Source of the DNA: an uncultured Clostridia bacterium
GTDB lineage: Bacteria; Bacillota; Clostridia; HGM11514
Assembly (NCBI GenBank): GCA_934464705.1
Contig: CAKSKB010000001.1
Coordinates: 1-64,000 of the forward strand
Direction: 5' to 3'
DNA: 64,000 nucleotides
The notes beneath the pieces are model-generated. The model searched no databases. It saw nothing but the letters and a program-made list of their open reading frames with translations, and was not told the DNA's origin. Below are positions 26,071 through 34,418 of the stretch, one piece after another (position 1 is the stretch's first letter; each line of letters opens with the position of its first letter). Made by a program: the position numbers and the translations under genes.

Positions 26071-26940
26071 CTATAATATGCAAATTTCACATTCAAGCGA
26101 AACGCCGAATGTTTCAAAAACTTTCTTTTGAATATGTGCAATAAGCCGTTTCACATCGTCTGCCGTCGCACCGCCGGTATTGATAATAAATCCGGCATGA
26201 AGCTCGCTGACCTGCGCTCCGCCTACCGAAAACCCCTTGAGACCGCACTGCTCGATAAGCGCACCGGCAAAGTGCCCCTTCGGGCGCTTGAATACGCTCC
26301 CCGCACTCGGAAATTTCAGCGGCTGTTTGGTTTTTCTGCGGTTAGTATAGTCATCGGTCAGCGCCTTGATATCCTGTTTTTCCGCTCTGTGGAGTTTAAT
26401 TTTCGTTGATGTTATAACCTTAAGCGGTTCGCCGCAAAATATACTGTGACGGTAAGAAAAATCATGCCCGGAATTATCAGCTGTTTTCATTTCACCGTTT
26501 TCAACATACACGGTTTCAAAAACAACAGAATCCATAGAACCGCCGTAAGCACCGGCGTTCATGCGTACACCTCCGCCGATTGACCCCGGAATACCGGAGG
26601 CAAATTCAAACCCTCCGAGAGAATTACGGTAAGCTTCCGCGGCAACCTGAGGCATAAGCGACGCTGCGCCGCATGTTATAAAATCGCCGTCGCACATGAC
26701 CGTATCATCACTGTACTTAATTACCATACCTCGAAAACCGTCATCGGGAAAAAGCATATTTGAGCCGTTACCGATAACAATTTTAGGCAAGTCTGTTTTC
26801 AGCACTCTTATAAGTTCTTCCAGCGTTTTCGGACACACAAAGAGATCGGCGCAGCCGCCGATTCTGAAGGTGGTGTGCCTGCTCATCGGTTCGTTTTCCG
26901 TATAGCTTATATCTTTCAATATTTCAGAAATATCGGTCAC
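26071..26940 (-). CDS. murB: UDP-N-acetylenolpyruvoylglucosamine reductase MurB
   Basis: 289 residues. FAD-binding signature at residues 20-60 (HTTFRIGGCADLFV, IGNGSNMLFPDDG), PGSIGGGVRMNAGAYGG, and catalytic Ser in PSAGSVFKRPKGHFAG. It makes UDP-MurNAc in cell-wall synthesis. GTG start at 26940 with GGAGG formed by the end of the preceding kinase gene. Confidence 0.96.
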   Translation of the reverse strand: MTDISEILKDISYTENEPMSRHTTFRIGGCADLFVCPKTLEELIRVLKTDLPKIVIGNGSNMLFPDDGFRGMVIKYSDDTVMCDGDFITCGAASLMPQVAAEAYRNSLGGFEFASGIPGSIGGGVRMNAGAYGGSMDSVVFETVYVENGEMKTADNSGHDFSYRHSIFCGEPLKVITSTKIKLHRAEKQDIKALTDDYTNRRKTKQPLKFPSAGSVFKRPKGHFAGALIEQCGLKGFSVGGAQVSELHAGFIINTGGATADDVKRLIAHIQKKVFETFGVSLECEICIL

Positions 26941-26941
26941 A

Positions 26942-27895
26942 TTAATCCTCCGTTACATACTGTTTTCCGAGGAATGCGGCGCCTATAATGCCTGCGTCAT
27001 TTCCGAGGGCAGCTGCTTCAATTGCAGTGTGCTGCTCGGTTTTACAGTAATCATGGGCTTTAACATACTCTCTTATGGGGTTGATAAGATAATCCCCCTG
27101 TCCTGAAATTCCGCCGCCGATAAGAAGCTTTTCGGGCTGGAAAATAAGTATAATATTTGTTACGCCGACGCTGACATACTTGATGTACTGATTAACAACA
27201 TCGATTGCGGTTTTATCTCCGAGTTTTGCCGCATCAAAAGCAAGCTTGCCGTTCACGCCGCCCGATTTTGAAAGTTCCCACATTTTAGAATCCGGATTTT
27301 TATCCATAGCTTCTTTTGTCTGACGGATAAGTGCGGTCGCTGAAGCGTAAGCTTCCCAGCAGCCGTTGTTGCCGCAAGTGCATTTTATGCCGTCAACGCA
27401 GATTGCCATATGCCCGAGTTCGCCGCCGGCATGGTTAAATCCATTTATTATTTTATTGTCGATTATAACACCGCCGCCAACGCCGGTTCCGAGAGTAATC
27501 ATAATGCTGCTTTTTGTGCCTTTTGCCGCACCGACCATAGCCTCGCCGAATGCCGCAGCGTCCGCATCGTTCGCTATATAAACCGGAACATCAAAGGTTT
27601 TACGAAATTCATCACGCATGGGTGTATTGTAAAAATTAAGATTATTTGCATATACCAGAACACCGTTGTCGGTATCGCAGGTTCCGGGGCTGCCGATGCC
27701 TACCCATTCGACATCGGAAAGCTGAAAGCCCGCGTCAAGCGCAACCTTTTTTGAAAGTTCCGCCATATCCTTTATAATTTCAGAAGACGGTCTTTCAGCA
27801 TTTGCCTTGACACTGTCCTTATGCAGGATTTTACCGTTTTCATCGACAACACCTGCCGCAATATTTGTTCCTCCGAGATCAATTCCTATATACAT
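26942..27895 (-). CDS. glcK: ROK-family glucokinase
   Basis: 317 residues. Nucleotide-binding GIDLGGTNIAAGVVDENG at the N-terminus, catalytic Asp in NDADAAAFGEA, glucose-binding NHAGGELGHMAI, and the ROK zinc motif CTCGNNGCWEAYAS. It phosphorylates glucose to glucose 6-phosphate in the cytoplasm. Sits between hprK and murB in a compact run, an arrangement consistent with sugar sensing beside wall synthesis. Confidence 0.94.
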   Translation of the reverse strand: MYIGIDLGGTNIAAGVVDENGKILHKDSVKANAERPSSEIIKDMAELSKKVALDAGFQLSDVEWVGIGSPGTCDTDNGVLVYANNLNFYNTPMRDEFRKTFDVPVYIANDADAAAFGEAMVGAAKGTKSSIMITLGTGVGGGVIIDNKIINGFNHAGGELGHMAICVDGIKCTCGNNGCWEAYASATALIRQTKEAMDKNPDSKMWELSKSGGVNGKLAFDAAKLGDKTAIDVVNQYIKYVSVGVTNIILIFQPEKLLIGGGISGQGDYLINPIREYVKAHDYCKTEQHTAIEAAALGNDAGIIGAAFLGKQYVTED

Positions 27896-27922
27896 TTACA
27901 AATCCTCCGTTAATTATATTTA

Positions 27923-28861
27923 TTACTCGCTGAAGTCGCCCATGAGCCGTTTGTTCAGGATTTCCGCAGCGTTATATCCCATTCTTTTCTGCCTGTTATT
28001 CATAGCGGCAACCTCGAGAATTACCGCAAGATTACGGCCGGGTTTAACAGGTATGGTTATAGAGTTGACTTCTATACCCAAAATATCAACCTTTTCGGTT
28101 GTAAGCCCCAGCCTGTCATACTGTTTTGTGTTATCCCACGCTTCAAGCTTAACGACAAGGTCGATTTTTTCGGAATCCTTAACCGCACCCATACCGAAGA
28201 TTCGGCGCACATCAATAATTCCGATACCCCTGAGTTCTATAAAGTGCCTGATAACCTGAGGCGATGAACCGACAAGCGAAATAGCCGATACTTTTTTTAT
28301 TTCAACCGCATCATCAGCCACAAGGCGGTGCCCTCTTTTTACGAGTTCTATTGCAGTTTCGCTTTTGCCGACGCCGCTTTCGCCCAAAATAAGCACGCCT
28401 TCACCGTAGATTTCAACCAAAACGCCGTGGCGTGTGATTCTCGGTGCAAGATTTTTGTTAAGATAAGCGATAAGCGCAGCCATAAATGATGAAGTAGCAT
28501 GATAAGTCGAGAATACCGGAACATTATTTTTCCTTGCAGATTCGAGAATTTCAGGAAAAACCTTCAAATCCCTCGTGATTATAAGTGCCGGAATCTTTCT
28601 GCTTAAGACAGCCTCAATACTGTCAAGTCTATCTTTCGGCGCAAGACTTTCAAGATAGGTGCACTCAACCAGCCCGATTATCTGAATGCGTTCGCTGTCA
28701 AAATAATCAAGATAGCCCATAAGCTGCTGACCGCATCTGTTTATATCTCTTGAAGAAATCATTCTGTCCTCAATACCGCCGCCGTCGTATATGCTTTCGA
28801 GTTCCATATCCTTTGCAACCTGCTGCAGGGATATCGAAAATTCATTATCGTTATTTTCCAT
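27923..28861 (-). CDS. hprK: HPr kinase/phosphorylase
   Basis: 312 residues. Walker A GESGVGKSETAIELVKRGH near residue 155, followed by LVADDAVEI; HprK signature region ELRGIGIIDVRRIFG. It phosphorylates HPr on Ser46 to control carbon catabolite repression. ATG at 28861 with GGAG upstream; first gene of the hprK-glcK-murB-rapZ-whiA-dnaE run. Confidence 0.96.
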   Translation of the reverse strand: MENNDNEFSISLQQVAKDMELESIYDGGGIEDRMISSRDINRCGQQLMGYLDYFDSERIQIIGLVECTYLESLAPKDRLDSIEAVLSRKIPALIITRDLKVFPEILESARKNNVPVFSTYHATSSFMAALIAYLNKNLAPRITRHGVLVEIYGEGVLILGESGVGKSETAIELVKRGHRLVADDAVEIKKVSAISLVGSSPQVIRHFIELRGIGIIDVRRIFGMGAVKDSEKIDLVVKLEAWDNTKQYDRLGLTTEKVDILGIEVNSITIPVKPGRNLAVILEVAAMNNRQKRMGYNAAEILNKRLMGDFSE

Positions 28862-28943
28862 AGCTTATCTCCGTTCGGTAAAATTTTCACTATATATTAT
28901 ATAATATTTTTCGTCATTAATCAATAGTTTTTTAAAAAATAAT

Positions 28944-28964
28944 GGCACTGCAATTAGCAATGCC
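28944..28964 (-). terminator. Terminator of the foldase lipoprotein gene
   Basis: GGCACTGC / GCAATGCC stem with one mismatch and a 5-nt loop, followed on the minus strand by TTATTTTTT. Confidence 0.65.
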
Positions 28965-28978
28965 AAAATTATTTGATA

Positions 28979-30205
28979 TTATTCAGCGGAATTATCGGCA
29001 GCCGAACCGTCTCCGGCTGAAGATGTAGCGTCCTGCGTGCTCTGTGCAGCCTGCTGCTGTGCCTGAAGTTTCTGACTGATTTCGTTCATTTTTGCAGTAA
29101 AATCATTATAAAGCTTTTCGGCATTCTTCTTGAAGTTGCTTTCTTCGTTCTTGTTGACTTTAACCTTAGCCTTTGATTTTACATCTTCAATGTGCTGCGA
29201 GAACTTGTCGCCGGCAAGATTTGACTTGATAGCTTCCTTAACCGTAACCTGCTGACCGGAGGAATCGGATGTGGTTTCGTTGAGATCCTCATCGGTAAGC
29301 TCAACCTTCATAAGTATATGATAGCCGTATGTTGATTCAACAATATCGCTTATCTGACCGGGTTCAAGCTTAAAAGCAGCGTCCTCAAACTCCTGAACCA
29401 TCTGACCTTTTGTGAAAACATAGCCGTTAGGTGCGGACTGAAGACCGGGGTCTTCGGAATTTTCATTCATAAGAGTATCGAAATCCGCTCCGCCATCAAG
29501 CTGTTTTTTGATGTCTTCGATTTTTGTGTAAGCGTCGGCAGAAACATCCGTACCGTCATCGGTAGTCTTCTTGATAAGAATGTGCTTAGCCTTTACATAG
29601 TCCTTGTGGAATGTCTTTGAAATATCCTCATCGGAAACAGCGTCCGCCGAGAACTTTTCATACCATTTGCTTGCATACATGCTCAGCGTTGAGAAATTCT
29701 TATACATATCCTCGGTAATACCCATACCTTCAAGCTGGAGGTTGTACATTTCTTCGCCGTAGTACTGCTTTGCGCTGTCGATATTGGAATCGATTGTTTT
29801 TTGGTCATCCTCTGTAAGCTCAATACCCGCATCTGTAGCGCCGGACTTATAAACATACATGAGGACCGCCTGGTTAAGAGCGTTATCCATTGCGGATTTA
29901 ATTTTGTCATCTGTCCAGGAATTATCGCCGGAACTGTCCCCGGCCGCAGCCTGATCGCTGTACATCTGCATCATAAGAAAATACTTGAATTCGTCAGAAG
30001 AAACGGTTTTACCGTTAACCTCGGCATAAACACCGTCGTCACCGTCGAAATACTCTACCTTATAATTAGGCTTTGTCGCAGCGGTATCCGAAGATTCCGT
30101 ATTGTCTTTCTTTGAGTCCTTCCCGCTGTCTTTTCCGCAGCCTGTAAGAAAAGCACAGGCAACAAGAGACAGACAAAGAAGCATAATAAGTGATTTTTTA
30201 AACAT
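28979..30205 (-). CDS. PpiC-type peptidyl-prolyl isomerase lipoprotein (PrsA-like foldase)
   Basis: 408 residues. Lipoprotein signal: MFKKSLIMLLCLSLVACA then lipobox LTGC. N-terminal SurA-like helical domain, then a parvulin domain about 210-315 (VKAKHILIKKTTDDG, NSEDPGLQSAPNGYVFTKGQM, AFKLEPGQISDIVESTYGYH), and a low-complexity Gln/Ala/Ser tail. Anchored outside the membrane, it should assist folding of secreted proteins. The ATG at 30205 is preferred over 30211 because AAGGAG is 8 nt upstream of it. Confidence 0.92.
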   Translation of the reverse strand: MFKKSLIMLLCLSLVACAFLTGCGKDSGKDSKKDNTESSDTAATKPNYKVEYFDGDDGVYAEVNGKTVSSDEFKYFLMMQMYSDQAAAGDSSGDNSWTDDKIKSAMDNALNQAVLMYVYKSGATDAGIELTEDDQKTIDSNIDSAKQYYGEEMYNLQLEGMGITEDMYKNFSTLSMYASKWYEKFSADAVSDEDISKTFHKDYVKAKHILIKKTTDDGTDVSADAYTKIEDIKKQLDGGADFDTLMNENSEDPGLQSAPNGYVFTKGQMVQEFEDAAFKLEPGQISDIVESTYGYHILMKVELTDEDLNETTSDSSGQQVTVKEAIKSNLAGDKFSQHIEDVKSKAKVKVNKNEESNFKKNAEKLYNDFTAKMNEISQKLQAQQQAAQSTQDATSSAGDGSAADNSAE

Positions 30206-30298
30206 GTTCATATCTCCTTGAAAATTTTTAATGCCTAATAATTATAACACAATTGTATATAAAATACAAGTGTTTTTTTACAATTCACACAAAATTCA

Positions 30299-31138
30299 TT
30301 ATAATTCAAGCTTTAAGCTTTCGGCATAAACCTCTTTTTTGGGAATTCCCCGCTCTTTGGCAACGGTTTTTATTGCCTCTTTTTTGTCAGCACCCGAGGA
30401 AATAAGCCGCAAAAGATGGTCGGCAACACTGTCCTCAAATACAGGCTCGCATTTTTCGGCACCTTCGAGAATCAGAACAAATTCACCTTTGGGCTGATTT
30501 TCGGTATAGAAATTAACAGCCGCAGAAAGCGTTGTTCTCACGGTTTCCTCGTGAAGCTTTGTAAGCTCGCGGCAAAGCGAAATCCGCCTGTCGCCGAAAA
30601 CTGAAAACATATCCTTCAGTGTTGACAGCAGCTTATGCGGAGCCTCATAAAATATAATTGTACGCTGTTCGTCTTTGAGTTCCTCAAGTCTTTCCCTTCT
30701 GCCCTGGCGGTTGACGGTGAGAAAGCCTTCAAAGCAAAATCTGCCGGTTGGCAGTCCGCTGACGGAAAGCGCCGATACAGCAGCGCAGCACCCCGGAATC
30801 GGCACCGCTCTTATACCTTCGTCATGACAAAGCGAAACAAGATCCTCGCCCGGGTCCGAAATTGCAGGAGTTCCGGCATCGGAAACAAGCGCAATATTCA
30901 TGCCGCTTTTAAGCTTTTCCGCCAAAACCTCGCTGCGTTCCCTTTTATTGTGCTCATAATAGCTTATCATAGGCTTTTTTATTCCCAAATGATTAAGCAG
31001 TTTTAGCGTATGCCTTGTATCCTCGGCAGCAATAATGTCAGCCGATTTGAGCGTTTCTATAAATCTTTCGCTCATATCGGAAAGGTTTCCTATCGGTGTA
31101 GCGCAGACATATAGCGTACCGTAGTTTTCGATAGTCAA
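30299..31138 (-). CDS. rsmI: 16S rRNA (cytidine1402-2'-O)-methyltransferase RsmI
   Basis: 279 residues, tetrapyrrole-methylase fold. TLYVCATPIGNLSDMSERFI at the start, AAEDTRHTLKLLNHLGI, LVSDAGTPAISDPG, and PGCCAAVSALSVSGLP. It methylates 16S rRNA C1402. Starts with TTG at 31138; AAGGA is about 10 nt upstream. Follows trmN6, as in the B. subtilis yabB-yabC order. Confidence 0.94.
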   Translation of the reverse strand: MTIENYGTLYVCATPIGNLSDMSERFIETLKSADIIAAEDTRHTLKLLNHLGIKKPMISYYEHNKRERSEVLAEKLKSGMNIALVSDAGTPAISDPGEDLVSLCHDEGIRAVPIPGCCAAVSALSVSGLPTGRFCFEGFLTVNRQGRRERLEELKDEQRTIIFYEAPHKLLSTLKDMFSVFGDRRISLCRELTKLHEETVRTTLSAAVNFYTENQPKGEFVLILEGAEKCEPVFEDSVADHLLRLISSGADKKEAIKTVAKERGIPKKEVYAESLKLEL

Positions 31139-31152
31139 TTAGCATCAGTCCT

Positions 31153-31887
31153 TTATATTCTGCCGTAAATACGGTTAATTTCATCTGAATATTCGGTTTT
31201 GTTTTTGTAAATATAAAGCGGAGGTTCGACAGTCAATTCAGCACCGCCCGACCGTATGGCTTCAAGCAGAACAAGCTTCGCCCTATCACCGCTTCTGGAA
31301 TGAACAAAACGAATCCGTTTAGGTTCAAGCTTATGGATTTTGAGCGTAAAAATAAGTTCGGCAAGTCTGTCCGGACGATAGACAACAGCAAATTTTCCGC
31401 CGTGTTTCAAAAGCGAAGCGGCAGCAGAAACCACATCGTCAAGCGTGCAGAAAATTTCATGCCTTGCGCAGCGCTTTTCCTCACCTGCGCTGAGAAGACC
31501 GCCTCCCGACTTTATATAAGGAGGGTTACAGGTCACAACATCAAACGACGAAGCCGCAAAATGCAGTTTCCAGTTTTTGAGATCATCGCACACAGGAAAA
31601 ATTTTATTTTCCAGCCGATTATATGTTATGCTCTTGTTTATCAGTTCAAAGTTTCTTTCGAGAATATCAATCGCATGAATTTCCGCAGCATCGGTTTTTG
31701 CCGAAAGAATAAGCGGAACGATACCGTTTCCGGAGCATAAATCCAATACTTTGGCACCGGGCATTACGGAAGCGTAATTTGCAAGCAGAACAGCGTCAAC
31801 CCCGAAGCAGAACAGCCGTTTGTCCTGAAATATAATCGTACCTCCGAGCTGAAGGTCATCAATGCGTTCAAATTCGTTAAGTTCCAT
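31153..31887 (-). CDS. tRNA1(Val) adenine-N6 methyltransferase-like (TrmN6/YabB family)
   Basis: 244 residues, class I SAM methyltransferase. SAM-binding VLDLCSGNGIVPLIL and the N6-adenine motif NPPYIKSGGG. The conserved context beside rsmI and ricT supports the YabB/TrmN6 assignment, probably modifying tRNA A37, though the exact target is inferred. Start at the ATG 31887 with AGGTG 8 nt upstream; the GTG at 31896 lies in that site. Confidence 0.88.
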   Translation of the reverse strand: MELNEFERIDDLQLGGTIIFQDKRLFCFGVDAVLLANYASVMPGAKVLDLCSGNGIVPLILSAKTDAAEIHAIDILERNFELINKSITYNRLENKIFPVCDDLKNWKLHFAASSFDVVTCNPPYIKSGGGLLSAGEEKRCARHEIFCTLDDVVSAAASLLKHGGKFAVVYRPDRLAELIFTLKIHKLEPKRIRFVHSRSGDRAKLVLLEAIRSGGAELTVEPPLYIYKNKTEYSDEINRIYGRI

Positions 31888-31901
31888 AAGAATCACCTAA
31901 A

Positions 31902-31928
31902 AAAATGAGGCGGATTATGAAATCCGCC
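31902..31928 (-). terminator. Terminator of the ferredoxin gene
   Basis: Perfect 7-bp stem GGCGGAT / ATCCGCC, followed on the minus strand by TCATTTTTTT, between the ferredoxin stop and the methyltransferase start. Confidence 0.75.
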
Positions 31929-31971
31929 TTTAACAGTAACTTTATTAACCCCCAAAGGGGCAGATGTAAAA

Positions 31972-32142
31972 TTACTCAGCAGCCGGAGCACCAACAGGAC
32001 ATACACCTGCACAGGCACCGCACTCGATGCACTTATCAGCATCAATTACATATTTGGAATCACCCTGGGAAATAGCTTCAACGGGGCATTCTGCTTCACA
32101 AGCGCCGCAGCTGAGGCACTCATCGCTGATTACATAAGCCAT
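31972..32142 (-). CDS. 2[4Fe-4S] ferredoxin
   Basis: A 56-residue clostridial ferredoxin. Two CxxCxxxCP motifs: CLSCGACEAECP (residues 9-20) and CIECGACAGVCP (38-49), separated by a short loop. Low-potential electron carrier in the cytoplasm of anaerobes. Strong AGGAGG before the ATG. It sits between ricT and trmN6, in the slot where B. subtilis has yabA, and ends in a terminator. Confidence 0.96.
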   Translation of the reverse strand: MAYVISDECLSCGACEAECPVEAISQGDSKYVIDADKCIECGACAGVCPVGAPAAE

Positions 32143-32210
32143 TACTAAACACCTCCTAAACCATTATAACAGTATTGTAACACATAAATCCAAAAAAGGC
32201 AAGCCTTTTT

Positions 32211-33074
32211 TTAATTATCTTCAAGTTCTTTTAATTCTTTTGGGTCGGCGGTCTTCTTTTCGGGAGCGGAATCCTTAATAACCTTAAGGTCCGACGCCTG
32301 ATAAACCTTGGTTGCGCCGTCCTTTTCAAGTTTAACTTTAACAATACCGCGCAAGAGCTGCGTGTCGGTAACCAGACCCTTGCCGTCCGGAGTTTTAACC
32401 GACGCACCGTTTTTCGGAGTACGCCTTAAAAGGTCCTTATACGCTTCCTCCTCGTACTTAAGGCAGCACATAAGCCTGCCGCAGGTACCGGAAATTTTGG
32501 TGGGATTAAGCGAAAGGCTCTGTTCCTTTGCCATTTTAATTGAAACCGGCATAAATTCGCCTAAGAACGAAGAACAGCAAAGCGGTCTGCCGCATATGCC
32601 GAGCCCGCCTATCATTTTAGCTTCATCTCTTACGCCGATTTGTCTGAGTTCTATTCTTGTTTTGAAAACATACGCAAGGTCTTTAACCAAATCCCTGAAA
32701 TCTATTCTGCCGTCAGCCGTGAAATAAAAGAGAATTTTGCTGCCGTCAAAGGCGTATTCAACCTCAATTAATTTCATGTCAAGCTTGTGTTCGCAGATTT
32801 TATTACAGCAGACCTTAAAAGCGTCAGCCTCTTTTTTCTTGTTGAGCGCAGCCTTGTCCAAATCCTCTTTGGTAGCAGAGCGAATCATTTTTTTTAGCGG
32901 CTGTGTTATGTTATCGCCGGGAATACTGAAATTTTTAAGCGCAACAATGCCTATTTCAATACCTCTGGCAGTTTCAACAATTACATTTTCCCCATCTTTA
33001 ACCTTAGCGCCATCGGGGTCAAAATAATAAACTTTTCCGGCGTTTTTAAAGCGAACGCCAATAACCTCAACCAT
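32211..33074 (-). CDS. ricT: PSP1-domain protein RicT (YaaT)
   Basis: 287 residues. PSP1 domain with conserved Cys clusters GGLGICGRPLCCSSFLGEF and SGTCGRLMCCLKYEEEAY. In B. subtilis RicT works with RicA and RicF in a complex holding iron-sulphur clusters that stimulates RNase Y-dependent RNA processing and affects sporulation and biofilm development. The last about 20 residues are acidic and variable. GGGAGG before the ATG; its start overlaps the holB end by 8 nt. Confidence 0.93.
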   Translation of the reverse strand: MVEVIGVRFKNAGKVYYFDPDGAKVKDGENVIVETARGIEIGIVALKNFSIPGDNITQPLKKMIRSATKEDLDKAALNKKKEADAFKVCCNKICEHKLDMKLIEVEYAFDGSKILFYFTADGRIDFRDLVKDLAYVFKTRIELRQIGVRDEAKMIGGLGICGRPLCCSSFLGEFMPVSIKMAKEQSLSLNPTKISGTCGRLMCCLKYEEEAYKDLLRRTPKNGASVKTPDGKGLVTDTQLLRGIVKVKLEKDGATKVYQASDLKVIKDSAPEKKTADPKELKELEDN

Positions 33075-34026
33075 GTAATTCCTCCCAACTTCTGATAAGC
33101 ATATCCGAAACAGTCAGAGTAAAATTACAGTTGTTTTTTAATCTGAGCCGAATATCCTGTACAATATCGAAAATATTAATATAATTAACCGCATGTTCAA
33201 AATCGGTTTTTGAGCGCAGCAAAGCTTCGTGGGCAATACACGAAAGCGCAAACGAAATATTATCCTTTGTTATAAGCGGCAATACGGATGTCATATCGCC
33301 GTCCGAAAAAACATAATCAAAAAACTCTTTTCTTATATTCCTTGATTCTTCAATCAGTTCAGGGGTTTCCGCCATGGAAAGAGCCGTCCCCGGAGAGCCG
33401 AAACTCAAAGATACAAGCTCTGAAAGCATATTTTTATCACAGCGGTTCTTTATCACTTCAAGCGTTTCTCCGTCAGACAACGGCTGAAAGCGAATCATAA
33501 CTGCACGGGAAGTGATGGTTGGCAGCAGAAGCCCGGAATTGTCTGAAACCATTATAATCGTCATGTATGACGGAGGTTCCTCAAACATTTTAAGTATTGC
33601 ATTCTGAGCCTGGTTGTTAAGCCGGTCTGCCTCCGGTATAATTATAAACTTTCTGTCGGCCAAAAACGGCTTTGTTGCTGCAATATTCCTTGCAATCCTC
33701 ATTGCATAAACGGAATTTGCACCTATCGGGCGTGTTGACGGCAGCCTCGATAATGCCCCGAGAAGACTGGGCTGATTAACCAGATCCTGATTAATTTCAA
33801 TCACATCGGGGTGCGAGCCTGCGCCGATTTTTCTGCAAGAGTCACATACTCCGCAAGGAGTTCCGCTCCCGCTTTTGCACAAAGCTGCCGCCGCAAACCA
33901 TTTTGCAGCGGTTGTTTTGCCGATACCGTAGATACCGTCAAATATATAAGCGTGACCGATATGCGATTTTCTTATCGAATCGGAAAGCTGTTTTTTTATA
34001 GCATGGTGACCTGTAAGCTGAATCAT
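33067..34026 (-). CDS. holB: DNA polymerase III delta' subunit
   Basis: 319 residues, AAA+ clamp-loader fold. Walker A-like GIYGIGKTTAAKWFA, zinc-binding cysteines at LCKSGSGTPCGVCDSC, and SRC-equivalent TSRA near residue 175. It is part of the clamp loader. The ATG overlaps the darA stop as ATGA. Conserved darA-holB-ricT order as in B. subtilis yaaQ-holB-yaaT. Confidence 0.92.
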   Translation of the reverse strand: MIQLTGHHAIKKQLSDSIRKSHIGHAYIFDGIYGIGKTTAAKWFAAAALCKSGSGTPCGVCDSCRKIGAGSHPDVIEINQDLVNQPSLLGALSRLPSTRPIGANSVYAMRIARNIAATKPFLADRKFIIIPEADRLNNQAQNAILKMFEEPPSYMTIIMVSDNSGLLLPTITSRAVMIRFQPLSDGETLEVIKNRCDKNMLSELVSLSFGSPGTALSMAETPELIEESRNIRKEFFDYVFSDGDMTSVLPLITKDNISFALSCIAHEALLRSKTDFEHAVNYINIFDIVQDIRLRLKNNCNFTLTVSDMLIRSWEELHG

Positions 34027-34352
34027 ATTTTCTCGAATCTGTCAATATTGAGTACAAAAAGCGTTGCGCCGCCCACATCAACCTCAACCGGGAACGGAGC
34101 CGCACCCTTGGCGTCCATAACATTCGGGCTTGAATTAACCATAACCTTCTTGCGTCCTTCGCATTTTGAACGGATAACATCAACAACGGTCTGAACCTTC
34201 TCGTTCTCGACACCGATCATAAGGGTTGTGTTCCCCGACTTCAGAAATCCGCCCGTAGACGCAAGTTTTGTAACATAATAACCTTCACGGTTGAGCGCAG
34301 ACATAAGGTTTGCGCAGTCAATGTCCGGCACGATTGCCATAATAAGTTTCAA
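34023..34352 (-). CDS. darA: Cyclic di-AMP-binding PII-like protein (DarA/PstA, YaaQ)
   Basis: 109 residues. Opens MKLIMAIVPDIDCANLMSAL, then the GGFLKSGNTTLMIGVENE loop and a C-terminal GGATLFVLNIDRFEKI, all typical of the YaaQ family, which bind c-di-AMP as trimers with an unknown output. TTG start at 34352 is chosen because GGAGG is 8 nt upstream and it gives the standard family N-terminus; the GTG at 34361 overlaps the ribosome-binding site. Confidence 0.92.
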   Translation of the reverse strand: MKLIMAIVPDIDCANLMSALNREGYYVTKLASTGGFLKSGNTTLMIGVENEKVQTVVDVIRSKCEGRKKVMVNSSPNVMDAKGAAPFPVEVDVGGATLFVLNIDRFEKI

Positions 34353-34418
34353 TTTCAGCACCTCCGAAACAATGTATACATTCTGACTATATAATTATAA
34401 CATCTTATACATAAAAAG

